This document shows, piece after piece, positions 1 through 5,992 of a stretch of DNA of 6,850 bases (its first letter is position 1; each line of letters begins with the position of its first letter). The DNA is from Methylacidiphilaceae bacterium UBA1321 (GTDB lineage: Bacteria; Verrucomicrobiota; Verrucomicrobiia; Methylacidiphilales; UBA1321): the NCBI GenBank assembly GCA_002306945.1, contig DBTH01000145.1, positions 1 through 6,850 on the forward strand, given 5' to 3'. The position numbers and the translations under genes were made by a program. Below the pieces are notes generated by a model. It made no database searches. It was not told the origin of the DNA and saw nothing but the letters and a program-made list of their open reading frames with translations.

Positions 1-1849
1 TGCCCGCCATGTTCGGGCCGGTGAGGATGATGAGGCGGTTGGACTCGGTATCGAGTTTGGAATCGTTCGGGACGAAGCGCTCGGCTTGCAACATCTGTTC
101 AAGCACGGGATGGCGGCCCTCGATGATTTCGAGCGAACCGCTCTCGTCGACTTCGGGCTGGCGGTAATCTTGTTCCTGCGCGAGCGCGGCCCAGCCGGAG
201 AGAACGTCGAGGGCGTTGATCGATTGCGCGGTGGTCTGGATTTCACCGGTCTTCACGACGGCGGCGTTGCGCAATTCGAGGAAGATTTCGTATTCGAGCT
301 GGTTGGCGCGTTCCTCCGCACCGAGAATCTTCGATTCCATTTCCTTCAACTCGGGGGTGATAAAACGTTCCGCGTTGGCCAGCGTTTGCTTGCGGGTGTA
401 ATCGGCGGGGACGTTGGCGAGGTTGGAGGTGCTGATCTCGATGTAGTAACCGAAGACGGAATTGTAGCGGACCTTGAGCGATTTGATGCCGGTGCGCTGT
501 TGCTCGCGTGTCTGCAATTCGGCCAGCCACGCCTTGCCCTGGGTCGAGGCGGCGCGCAACTCGTCGAGTTCGGGTCGGTAACCGGAACGGATGAGGCCGC
601 CTTCCTTGAGGGCGAGGGGAGGTTCGTCGGCGATGGCCGATTCGAGCAATTGAACGATCTCCGGTTGCGGTGTGATCTGGAGGGCGAGGTCGCGCAGGAG
701 TGTGACGTGATTGCCGACGAGCACGGAGCGCAACTCGGGTAATTGTTTGAGCGAGGCGGCCAGCGCCTGCAAATCGCGCGCGTTGCCGCTGCCCTGGGAA
801 AGGCGGCCGATGAGGCGTTCGAGGTCGCGCACGCCGCGCAATTTCTCGCGGACTTGCGCGCGGTCGAATTCGTTTTCTTTCCAGAACGCGATGGCTTGCT
901 GGCGGCCTTTGATCGCCTCGACCGAGCGTTGCGGTTGCAGAAGCCACTGGCGCAGGAGGCGTGCACCCCCGCTGGTGACGGTACGGTCGATGGCGGAAAG
1001 GAGGGTTGTGTTGGCTCCGCGCGGACTGGAGACGAGATCGAGATTGGCGCGGGTTGTTTCGTCGAGGATCAAAATGTCTCCGCGCTGGAACGTGCCGACG
1101 CGCTGGACGTGACCGAGATTGCGGCGCAATTCCTGTCCGAGGTAATGAAGCAATGCGCCCGCCGCGCTGACTGCCGAGGGGGCCGCGCCCAGACCGTAGC
1201 CATCGAGCGATTGGGTTTTGAAATGATCCTTGAGCGTGAATTCGGACGAATCGGGAGTGAAAATCCAGTCCTCCACGCCGATGACGAGCGCCGCGCCGAG
1301 GCCGTCGGGAACGCGGCCTTTTTGCTCGGAAGGAACGACGATTTCGGCTGGCTGCACGCGACCGATCATATCGGCGACTTCCTGCTCGCTGGCGAGTTCA
1401 CCGGCGCGGAATTCGCCTGTGCTGAGGTCGAGATAGGCGAGGCCCCAATTCGATTTGCCCTGATAGAGCGCGGCGCAAAAATTGTTCTGCTTGGCGTCGA
1501 GCAAACCCGAGTCAACGACGCTGCCGGGGCTGATGATCTGGGTGACCTCGCGTTTGACCATGTGGCCGGGGCGGGGCGTTTCCATCTGGTCGCAAATGGC
1601 GACGCGCTTGCCTGCCTTGATGAGACGGGCGATGTAGCCTTCGGCGGCGTGGAAGGGAACGCCGCACATGGGGGTTTCCTGCCGTTTGGTGAGAGTGAGT
1701 TCGAGTACCTGGGACGCGTACTTGGCATCCTCGAAGAACATCTCGTAAAAGTCCCCCAGCCGGAACAGCAGAATGGCGTCGGGAGGAATCTCCCGCTTGA
1801 TGCGCAGGTATTGCTGCATCATGGGAGTGGTCTGGCCTTCGGTACTCAT
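1..1849 (-). CDS. mutS: DNA mismatch repair protein MutS (5' part; C-terminus beyond left edge)
   Basis: MutS binds base mismatches and small loops in newly copied DNA and, through its ATPase, recruits MutL to start repair. The frame is open from the ATG at 1849 to the left edge, giving 616 complete codons without a stop. The N-terminus has the family hallmark TPMMQQYLRIK followed by FRLGDFYEMF; F34 and E36 correspond to the Phe-X-Glu pair that wedges into the mismatch (F36/E38 in E. coli). Further in are MCGVPFHA (about 71-78), the start of the core lever region LDETTRANLDL (about 264), and the clamp segment SVFGYYIEIS (about 467). The last residues in view are TGPNMAG (610-616), the start of the Walker A loop, so the lysine of GKS, Walker B and the dimerisation helices lie outside. 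Length and motif spacing match full-size MutS. It starts 48 bases after the upstream peptidase gene on the same strand and is probably co-transcribed. No Shine-Dalgarno sequence is visible before the start. Identity is secure. Confidence 0.97.
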   Translation of the reverse strand, partial: MSTEGQTTPMMQQYLRIKREIPPDAILLFRLGDFYEMFFEDAKYASQVLELTLTKRQETPMCGVPFHAAEGYIARLIKAGKRVAICDQMETPRPGHMVKREVTQIISPGSVVDSGLLDAKQNNFCAALYQGKSNWGLAYLDLSTGEFRAGELASEQEVADMIGRVQPAEIVVPSEQKGRVPDGLGAALVIGVEDWIFTPDSSEFTLKDHFKTQSLDGYGLGAAPSAVSAAGALLHYLGQELRRNLGHVQRVGTFQRGDILILDETTRANLDLVSSPRGANTTLLSAIDRTVTSGGARLLRQWLLQPQRSVEAIKGRQQAIAFWKENEFDRAQVREKLRGVRDLERLIGRLSQGSGNARDLQALAASLKQLPELRSVLVGNHVTLLRDLALQITPQPEIVQLLESAIADEPPLALKEGGLIRSGYRPELDELRAASTQGKAWLAELQTREQQRTGIKSLKVRYNSVFGYYIEISTSNLANVPADYTRKQTLANAERFITPELKEMESKILGAEERANQLEYEIFLELRNAAVVKTGEIQTTAQSINALDVLSGWAALAQEQDYRQPEVDESGSLEIIEGRHPVLEQMLQAERFVPNDSKLDTESNRLIILTGPNMAG

Positions 1850-1897
1850 AAACGGCCAGAGTATCGAATGATTTGCGCGATGTCGCGCCAAATTCAT

Positions 1898-3250
1898 CTA
1901 CCAGCGGATGATGCAGAGACTGTTTTGCGAAGTGGCGGCGGCTTCCTCAACGGTCATCCAGCGCTCGGCGGCGCGTTCGCCCCAGGAATCGGAGATGGCG
2001 ATTTCGCGCGTGGCGGCGTTGTAGCCGATGATCATGCGCAAGTGGCCGTTGCGGATGTCGGTCTTGATCGATTTCGCATCGGTGCGGGCGGAGTCGAGTT
2101 GCTTCTTCCAGGCATCCCAATCGGTCTGCTGTTTGCGTTCGCGGGTGCGGGCTGTAATGCTTTTTTCCAACCCAATGTCGACGAAACAACCCCACATGAT
2201 CGGCATGCCTTCGTCGATGCATTTGGCGATATTGCGCAGATCGATGGCTGGCGGGATGCCTTCGACGCGGCGACCGTACTGGCGGCAGAGATCGTCGACA
2301 TTCTGGGCCATCTCGGCGAGGGAAGTGCCACCGCCGAGGTTGGTGTGACCGGCCATCGAAAGAACATACATGTCGGCGGGAATGCTCAGGTAGCGGAGGT
2401 AACGTTCCCAGGTCGCGGGAACGCAAAACCCTTTCGGCCCCTGATCGACCATCGGGATTTCGCTCACCACGACATCGCCGTTGTCTCGCTTCTCGACGCG
2501 CTTGAGGAGCGTCTGGCGCAATTCGGAATCGGAGATGCGGGCGGTGCGGCCACCGGCATCGGCGAGCGCGGTCGACATGACGCGAACGACGACATATTCA
2601 TTGCGCGGCGTGGCCAGCAGAATGGCCGTGTCCTTCCAGTTCCAACGCTTCACCCGTTCGCGCGTGTCGCGTGTCTGGCCGAAGGTGGTCTTGTCCTTGT
2701 CGGAGGGAGCGCCGAGGGCGTCGGTGAGGGCTTTTTCAATCGCGTCGGCGTCGGACTTGAGCGTCTTGTCGAAGCTGCGGATTTCGTCCTTGAGGGCGCG
2801 TTTCTGCTCGCGTTCCTGGCGCTGGGCTTCGCTGCGGTTTCGGTTGTTGCTGGTCGAATCTTCGGTGAGGCTGGCGAGCTTGCCGAAGTCGCCCTTGTTG
2901 GCGAAGACGATGGAAAGTTGCGTCGGTTTGCCGTCCTCGGCGTAGAGGGCGCACGAATAGGGCCGCGCGCCGAGCAACCGGTATTGCTCGCCGGGGTAGA
3001 GACGATAACTCGATTGGCTGGACGTTTTGGATTCCTGCGGCCAGTTCAACCGCTTGGCCACCGCTTCGGCATCCTCTTCCCAAAGAGAGGCCGGTTGGGC
3101 GGTCTGGAAAAGTTCGGTCTGAAAAGCCGCGTTGATTTTTTCCGGTGTCGTGTCCCCGGCGGGGGGTGTGTCCTGGGCGATGAGATTCGCTGCGGCGCCG
3201 CCAAGTACGCCGACCAGTACGAGCCAGGCCATCCCTTTTTTGCCGATCAT
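1898..3250 (-). CDS. Exported C39/papain-like cysteine peptidase domain protein
   Basis: A 450-residue protein with an N-terminal signal peptide: K4, K5, a hydrophobic core MAWLVLVGVLGGAAANL, and likely cleavage near A25. The C-terminal third looks like a papain-fold peptidase of the C39_2 type. IPMVDQGPKGFC places an oxyanion-hole Q270 six residues before the nucleophile C276, as in papain. H403 in GHLRMIIGYN and D421 in ISDSWG complete a plausible triad, and SLCIIRW ends the protein. An insertion of about 40 charged residues (361-400, rich in K, R, D) precedes the histidine strand. Residues 45-225 form a separate region that I do not recognise; it contains YRLYPGEQYRLLG and a highly charged stretch (about 135-175) that may be helical or coiled. 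Substrate is unknown; export suggests action in the periplasm or at the cell surface. It lies 48 bases upstream of mutS in the same direction. No Shine-Dalgarno is visible; ATG 3250 is preferred because it keeps the KK of the signal peptide, while a start at M7 would lose it. Confidence 0.8.
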   Translation of the reverse strand: MIGKKGMAWLVLVGVLGGAAANLIAQDTPPAGDTTPEKINAAFQTELFQTAQPASLWEEDAEAVAKRLNWPQESKTSSQSSYRLYPGEQYRLLGARPYSCALYAEDGKPTQLSIVFANKGDFGKLASLTEDSTSNNRNRSEAQRQEREQKRALKDEIRSFDKTLKSDADAIEKALTDALGAPSDKDKTTFGQTRDTRERVKRWNWKDTAILLATPRNEYVVVRVMSTALADAGGRTARISDSELRQTLLKRVEKRDNGDVVVSEIPMVDQGPKGFCVPATWERYLRYLSIPADMYVLSMAGHTNLGGGTSLAEMAQNVDDLCRQYGRRVEGIPPAIDLRNIAKCIDEGMPIMWGCFVDIGLEKSITARTRERKQQTDWDAWKKQLDSARTDAKSIKTDIRNGHLRMIIGYNAATREIAISDSWGERAAERWMTVEEAAATSQNSLCIIRW

Positions 3251-3413
3251 AACGAATTCATGTTATGAAAATCCGCCGGTGCGGCAATTCAATATTCGTG
3301 CGAGGGAAAGGCTTTTGACGGAAGGCCTTTTTATCAGGAACTCATCAAATCAAGAAGGAGGGGAATCTAAAGTCTCTGCCTTTATGATTTCCTGAGTTCT
3401 TGATAAGCCTTAC
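3251..3413. other. Intergenic gap between the ECF operon and the peptidase gene
   Basis: A 163-base gap, clearly richer in A and T than the genes on both sides. It separates the last gene of the sigma-factor operon from the peptidase-mutS pair; both groups read leftward. The right half is taken up by a long inverted repeat described separately. The left half (3251-3320) should hold any promoter of the peptidase gene, but I find only a weak candidate: TTGAAT at 3292-3287 and CATAAC at 3267-3262 on the minus strand, spacing 19. No open frame here is credible as a gene. Confidence 0.6.
3331..3406. repeat. Long imperfect inverted repeat (22-bp arms, 32-base loop)
   Basis: The arms at 3331-3352 and 3385-3406 can pair over 22 positions: 19 Watson-Crick pairs, one G-T wobble (3337/3400) and one internal 2x2 mismatch (3345-3346 against 3391-3392). 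The ends read TTATCA and TGATAA. A further five pairs, AAGGC at 3322-3326 with GCCTT at 3407-3411, become possible if four bases (3327-3330) bulge out. It starts only a few bases after the stop codon of the secreted-protein gene, so in the RNA it would fold right at the 3' end of the ECF operon. There is no T-run after it in the transcribed direction, so it is not a classic intrinsic terminator. It could be an mRNA-stabilising or attenuating hairpin, or a small palindromic repeat element. Confidence 0.75.
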
Positions 3414-4028
3414 CTACTTGGCGGGGGCCGAAGCGGTGGCTGTCACCGCCCCGGGAGTCGGAGGGGCAACGGGAGCCGGAATCGTGGTCGGCGGTGCCGG
3501 GGGTGGCGCGGTGACGAAGGCGGCGAATTCCTGCTTGAGTTCGCTATTGATCTGCTGGTCGAGCGCCTTGCGGCGGGGTTCCATTTCCTGCCAAAGTTGG
3601 CGGTCGGCCTGAAGGCGTTTTTCCCAGAAGCGTTTTTCAAACGTGGCGAACTGTTCCGGCGTCATTTTGACTCCGAGGTCGCGGGCTTTGGATTCAGCCT
3701 GGCGGTGGCGGCGATCCTTGTACTCCTGGATGCGCTGGAGCAATTTGGCCCGTTCACCGAGATCCATTTGCTGATAGCGGGGCCATTTTTGCAATTCGAT
3801 ATCGAGTTGCTGGGGGGTGAGTTGGGAAAGGGTTTCGAGTTTCTCGCGGATTTCGATGTCGCCACGGCCGATACCGGGCGCCGGATTCTTTTTACCCTGA
3901 GCGGAAGGATCGCCCTGTGCGGGGGGATTGGTCGTTGAGGGTGGAGGCGCATTTTGGGCGTGAACCACGACAGCCGTTGCCGCCAGCCACACGCACAGCC
4001 CAATGAGGGTAAGAGCCGTTGTCTTCAC
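3414..4028 (-). CDS. Secreted helical, proline-rich protein of the ECF sigma operon
   Basis: No named family is certain. With the GTG at 4028 as start the protein has 204 residues and a textbook signal peptide: KTT, a hydrophobic core, then VVVHA with cleavage before QN (after residue 24). After a Pro/Gln-rich linker (about 27-55) comes a charged, probably all-helical region (about 58-170) with LTPQQLDIELQKW, QQMDLGERAKLLQRIQEYK and MTPEQFATFEKRFWEKR. Repeated TPEQ/L-R-Q patterns recall DUF3106-like and Spy/CnrX-like periplasmic helical-hairpin proteins. The C-terminus (about 173-204) is a low-complexity Pro/Ala/Thr tail. It lacks the clusters of His, Cys or Met expected of a metal sensor. 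The start overlaps the stop of the upstream membrane-protein gene by four bases (GTGA), a usual sign of translational coupling; an in-frame ATG at 4049 would add seven residues and overlap by 25. From its position it probably senses or buffers something in the envelope for the sigma/anti-sigma pair; this is inference. Confidence 0.8.
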   Translation of the reverse strand: MKTTALTLIGLCVWLAATAVVVHAQNAPPPSTTNPPAQGDPSAQGKKNPAPGIGRGDIEIREKLETLSQLTPQQLDIELQKWPRYQQMDLGERAKLLQRIQEYKDRRHRQAESKARDLGVKMTPEQFATFEKRFWEKRLQADRQLWQEMEPRRKALDQQINSELKQEFAAFVTAPPPAPPTTIPAPVAPPTPGAVTATASAPAK

Positions 4029-4357
4029 TGGTTGGAAATGGCCAGCCATTGGTCAGTTTCGGCCCCGCGGTCGGCGATATAGTTGAGGGCGTCCTGAATC
4101 TTGGCCCGGTGGCTGAGTTCAGCCGAAGTCGGGACAGGACGCGGCGGGTTGCCGCCAAAGGAAAGTACGCAGGCTACCACGACCACGGCTGTCGCGCCCA
4201 TCCAGGCCGAGACCGGCAGAAGTCGCCGCCAGAGGGAAGGGGCCGGTTGCTTGGCCTCACGCCGCAACCGGGCTACCGTGCGCGCGGCAAACCAGGCATT
4301 CGGCTCCTGCAAGGGGGCTTTGCCCAGCAACTTCCAAATGGGGTCGTTCGGTTCCAT
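4025..4357 (-). CDS. Single-pass membrane protein, probable anti-sigma factor
   Basis: A 110-residue protein. The N-terminal 45 residues are cytoplasmic in character: DPIWKLLGKAPLQEPNAWFAARTVARLRRE, followed by basic residues up to RR at 44-45. One hydrophobic segment (about 50-67, VSAWMGATAVVVVACVLSF) spans the membrane, and about 40 residues follow outside, so N-in/C-out by the positive-inside rule. A short cytoplasmic helix region plus one membrane span, encoded directly after an ECF sigma factor, is the pattern of small anti-sigma factors such as CnrY or RseA. The zinc-binding HXXXCXXC motif of ZAS anti-sigma factors is absent. It lies 57 bases after the sigma gene and overlaps the next gene by four bases. 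The anti-sigma role rests on position and topology, not on a recognised domain. No clear ribosome binding site precedes ATG 4357. Confidence 0.78.
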   Translation of the reverse strand: MEPNDPIWKLLGKAPLQEPNAWFAARTVARLRREAKQPAPSLWRRLLPVSAWMGATAVVVVACVLSFGGNPPRPVPTSAELSHRAKIQDALNYIADRGAETDQWLAISNQ

Positions 4358-4414
4358 GTGCGTTCTTGTTTTACTACTTATATAAACGGGTTCGCTAGGG
4401 AAAAGTTTCGGTAT

Positions 4415-5032
4415 TTACGTTTTATCGAGGTAGCTCTGAAGGGCGGAACGGAGGGTTTCCCTGGCCCGAAAGAGGAGGGATTTGGTGGCGGAAACGGAGG
4501 TTTTGAGCACGGCGGCAATCTCTTCATAGGAAAATTCGTCATAGCGCCGCAGAACCACGGCCAGCCGTTGCTGTTCGGGCAGGGCCAAAATGGCGCTATC
4601 GATCGACTTCATCATTTCCCGGTTCAAGGCCTCTTCGGCGGGGGTCTTGGCTTGCGGGTCGGCCAGTTCCAAGCCCGCTGCCATGCCGTCCTCGGCCTCT
4701 TCGATTTGTTCGGGGAGGGGTTGAAGCCAGGCGCGGGTGCGGCGGCGGTATTCGTTGACGACGAGGTTGCGCACGATGGTGAAGAGCCAGGTCTTGAACT
4801 GCGCGGTAGGGGTGTAGGTCTTGGCGGCCTTGTAAACCCGCAGGAAAACCTGCTGGGCAATATCCTCCGCCTCGACCGGGTCGCCGAGCATCTTGACGAC
4901 GGTGCCGTAGACGAGCCGCTGATGCCGTTCCACCAGCAGGCGGAAGGCTTCCTCGTCGCCCTGGGCGATCAGCGTCATCAATTCCACATCATCCGGTGCC
5001 GGGGTGGATTCGTTGCCAGTGGGGAGAGCCAT
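4415..5032 (-). CDS. ECF-type RNA polymerase sigma factor (sigma-70 family)
   Basis: A 205-residue sigma factor that directs RNA polymerase to a specific promoter set, usually in response to envelope or stress signals. Region sigma-2 spans about 26-97: DEEAFRLLVERHQRLVY, the core-binding stretch DPVEAEDIAQQVFLRVYKAAKTY, and the -10-reading part FKTWLFTIVRNLVVNEYRRR. An acidic linker (about 105-135) follows. Region sigma-4 spans about 145-197, with LPEQQRLAVVLRRYDEFSYEEIAAVLKTS and the helix-turn-helix SVSATKSLLFRARETLR that reads the -35 element. Regions 1.1 and 3 are absent, as is normal for the ECF group; length is typical. It is the first gene of a three-gene leftward operon with a probable membrane anti-sigma factor and a secreted protein, and it diverges from yebC. 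Autoregulation is common in such operons, but I could not find a convincing GGAAC-type promoter upstream. The exact ECF subgroup cannot be told from the sequence alone. Confidence 0.95.
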   Translation of the reverse strand: MALPTGNESTPAPDDVELMTLIAQGDEEAFRLLVERHQRLVYGTVVKMLGDPVEAEDIAQQVFLRVYKAAKTYTPTAQFKTWLFTIVRNLVVNEYRRRTRAWLQPLPEQIEEAEDGMAAGLELADPQAKTPAEEALNREMMKSIDSAILALPEQQRLAVVLRRYDEFSYEEIAAVLKTSVSATKSLLFRARETLRSALQSYLDKT

Positions 5033-5124
5033 GGGAGGAATGGAAAGGATAGTCCGGGAAAAGTGGAAACTCTGACAGATTTATTTTGCTAAATGACACG
5101 CACTAAGATCAATATTGCTGCCCT
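5033..5124. promoter_or_regulatory. Divergent intergenic region between the ECF sigma gene and yebC
   Basis: These 92 bases separate two genes that read away from each other, so they should contain both promoters. The part nearest yebC (about 5070-5120) is AT-rich compared with the flanking genes. CTGACA at 5072-5077 resembles a -35 box and TAAGAT at 5104-5109 resembles a -10 box, but they are not correctly spaced with each other, so I do not assign a promoter. Neither start is preceded by a Shine-Dalgarno sequence. Confidence 0.4.
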
Positions 5125-5880
5125 ATGTCAGGTCATAGTCACTGGGCTAAAGTTAAACACGTCAAAGGCGTCGTCGATGCACGGCGCGGCAAACTGTTCA
5201 GCAGGTTGTCGAAGGAAATCACCATTGCCGCTAAATTAGGCGGTGGCGATCCTAACTTCAATCCCCGCCTGCGGCAAGCCATTCAAACCGCCCGCGACGA
5301 GAGCATGCCGATGGACAACATCGACCGCGCCGTCAAAAAAGGCACGGGAGAAATCGCCGGTGTCAACTACGAGGAAATTACCTACGAAGGTTTCGCCCCC
5401 GGCGGCGTCGCCATTATTGTCGAGGCGACCACTGACAACAAAAACCGCGCCGCGGCCGAGATTCGTTCCATCTTCACCAAGAACAACGGCAACATGGGCG
5501 GAGCCGGCAGCGTCAGCTGGATGTTCCACCGCAAGGGCCTCATCCTGGTCGACTCCGCGAAAGCTTCCGAGGACGACGTCATCAACGCCACCCTCGATGC
5601 CGGTGCCGAGGATGTCCGCCAGGTCGAAGGCTTTTTCGAGATTGTCACCCCGGTCGATAAATTCGACGCGGTCTGTGCCTCGCTCAAAAAGGCCAACATC
5701 GCCACCGAGTCATCGAAATTGACATTCCTGGCCGAAAACCAGACACCCGTGACCGATCTGGGAACAGCCCAGCAAGTGCTCCGCCTCTACGAAGCCCTCG
5801 ACGATCACGACGATGTGCAGAATGTTTACGCCAATTTCGACATTCCCTCGGAGATTTTGAGCAAGATCTCCGAAAGTTGA
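5125..5880 (+). CDS. yebC: YebC/PmpR (TACO1) family protein
   Basis: A 251-residue member of the universal YebC/TACO1 family, full length. It was long annotated as a transcriptional regulator; later work links the family to translation, where it helps ribosomes through difficult stretches such as proline runs. Visible signatures are the N-terminal GHSHWAKVKHVK (3-14), PMDNIDRAVKKGTG (62-75), YEGFAPGGVAIIVEATTDNKNR (87-108), GNMGGAGSVSWMF (122-134), AGAEDV (159-164) and the C-terminal DHDDVQNVYANFDI (227-240). These cover all three domains of the family. The start at 5125 gives the canonical MSGHSHWA N-terminus, so it is secure even though no Shine-Dalgarno is present. The ruvC-ruvA-ruvB genes that often neighbour yebC elsewhere are not seen here; it is divergent from the ECF sigma gene and followed by a GYF-domain membrane protein after 112 bases. 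Confidence 0.97.
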   Translation: MSGHSHWAKVKHVKGVVDARRGKLFSRLSKEITIAAKLGGGDPNFNPRLRQAIQTARDESMPMDNIDRAVKKGTGEIAGVNYEEITYEGFAPGGVAIIVEATTDNKNRAAAEIRSIFTKNNGNMGGAGSVSWMFHRKGLILVDSAKASEDDVINATLDAGAEDVRQVEGFFEIVTPVDKFDAVCASLKKANIATESSKLTFLAENQTPVTDLGTAQQVLRLYEALDDHDDVQNVYANFDIPSEILSKISES

Positions 5881-5926
5881 TCGTCAATCTCTCAGATCCT
5901 GCCTGCCAGATGGGTGAATTCCAACC

Positions 5927-5958
5927 CGCTGGCCAACTGTAGTTTGAATTGGCCAGCG
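5927..5958 (+). terminator. Perfect 10-bp hairpin downstream of yebC (possible terminator)
   Basis: CGCTGGCCAA at 5927-5936 pairs exactly with TTGGCCAGCG at 5949-5958 around a 12-base loop. It begins 46 bases after the yebC stop codon. The stem is strong, but no T-run follows (AATTGCTAATG), so it does not match a standard intrinsic terminator. It may end or stabilise the yebC message, or be a protein-binding dyad controlling the GYF-domain gene that starts 34 bases later. Confidence 0.45.
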
Positions 5959-5977
5959 AATTGCTAATGCCGCGGGT

Positions 5978-5982
5978 GGAGG
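5978..5982 (+). promoter_or_regulatory. Shine-Dalgarno sequence of the GYF-domain gene
   Basis: GGAGG ends 10 bases before the ATG at 5993. It is the only clear Shine-Dalgarno sequence found in front of any gene in this window and supports the chosen start. Confidence 0.7.
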
Positions 5983-5992
5983 ATTTGTATTA

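Larger units (their letters stand above)
5881..5992 (+). other. Intergenic region between yebC and the GYF-domain gene
   Basis: A 112-base gap between two genes in the same direction. It holds a perfect 10-bp inverted repeat (5927-5958), listed separately, and the ribosome binding site of the downstream gene at its right end. I see no convincing -35/-10 pair and no open frame worth calling. Confidence 0.6.

Noticed and set aside
743..3268. An 841-codon open frame on the plus strand
   Set aside because: It runs antisense through both mutS and the peptidase gene and across their gap. The minus-strand frames show clear family motifs and a signal peptide; the plus-strand translation shows none. 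Long antisense frames are expected in GC-rich genes.
3262..3292. Weak minus-strand promoter-like pair (TTGAAT, CATAAC) before the peptidase gene
   Set aside because: Each box matches the consensus at only four of six positions and the spacing is 19, so it is noted but not called.
4019..5092. A 357-codon open frame on the plus strand opposite the ECF operon
   Set aside because: It overlaps three well-supported minus-strand genes and its translation is Gly/Arg-rich without recognisable domains.
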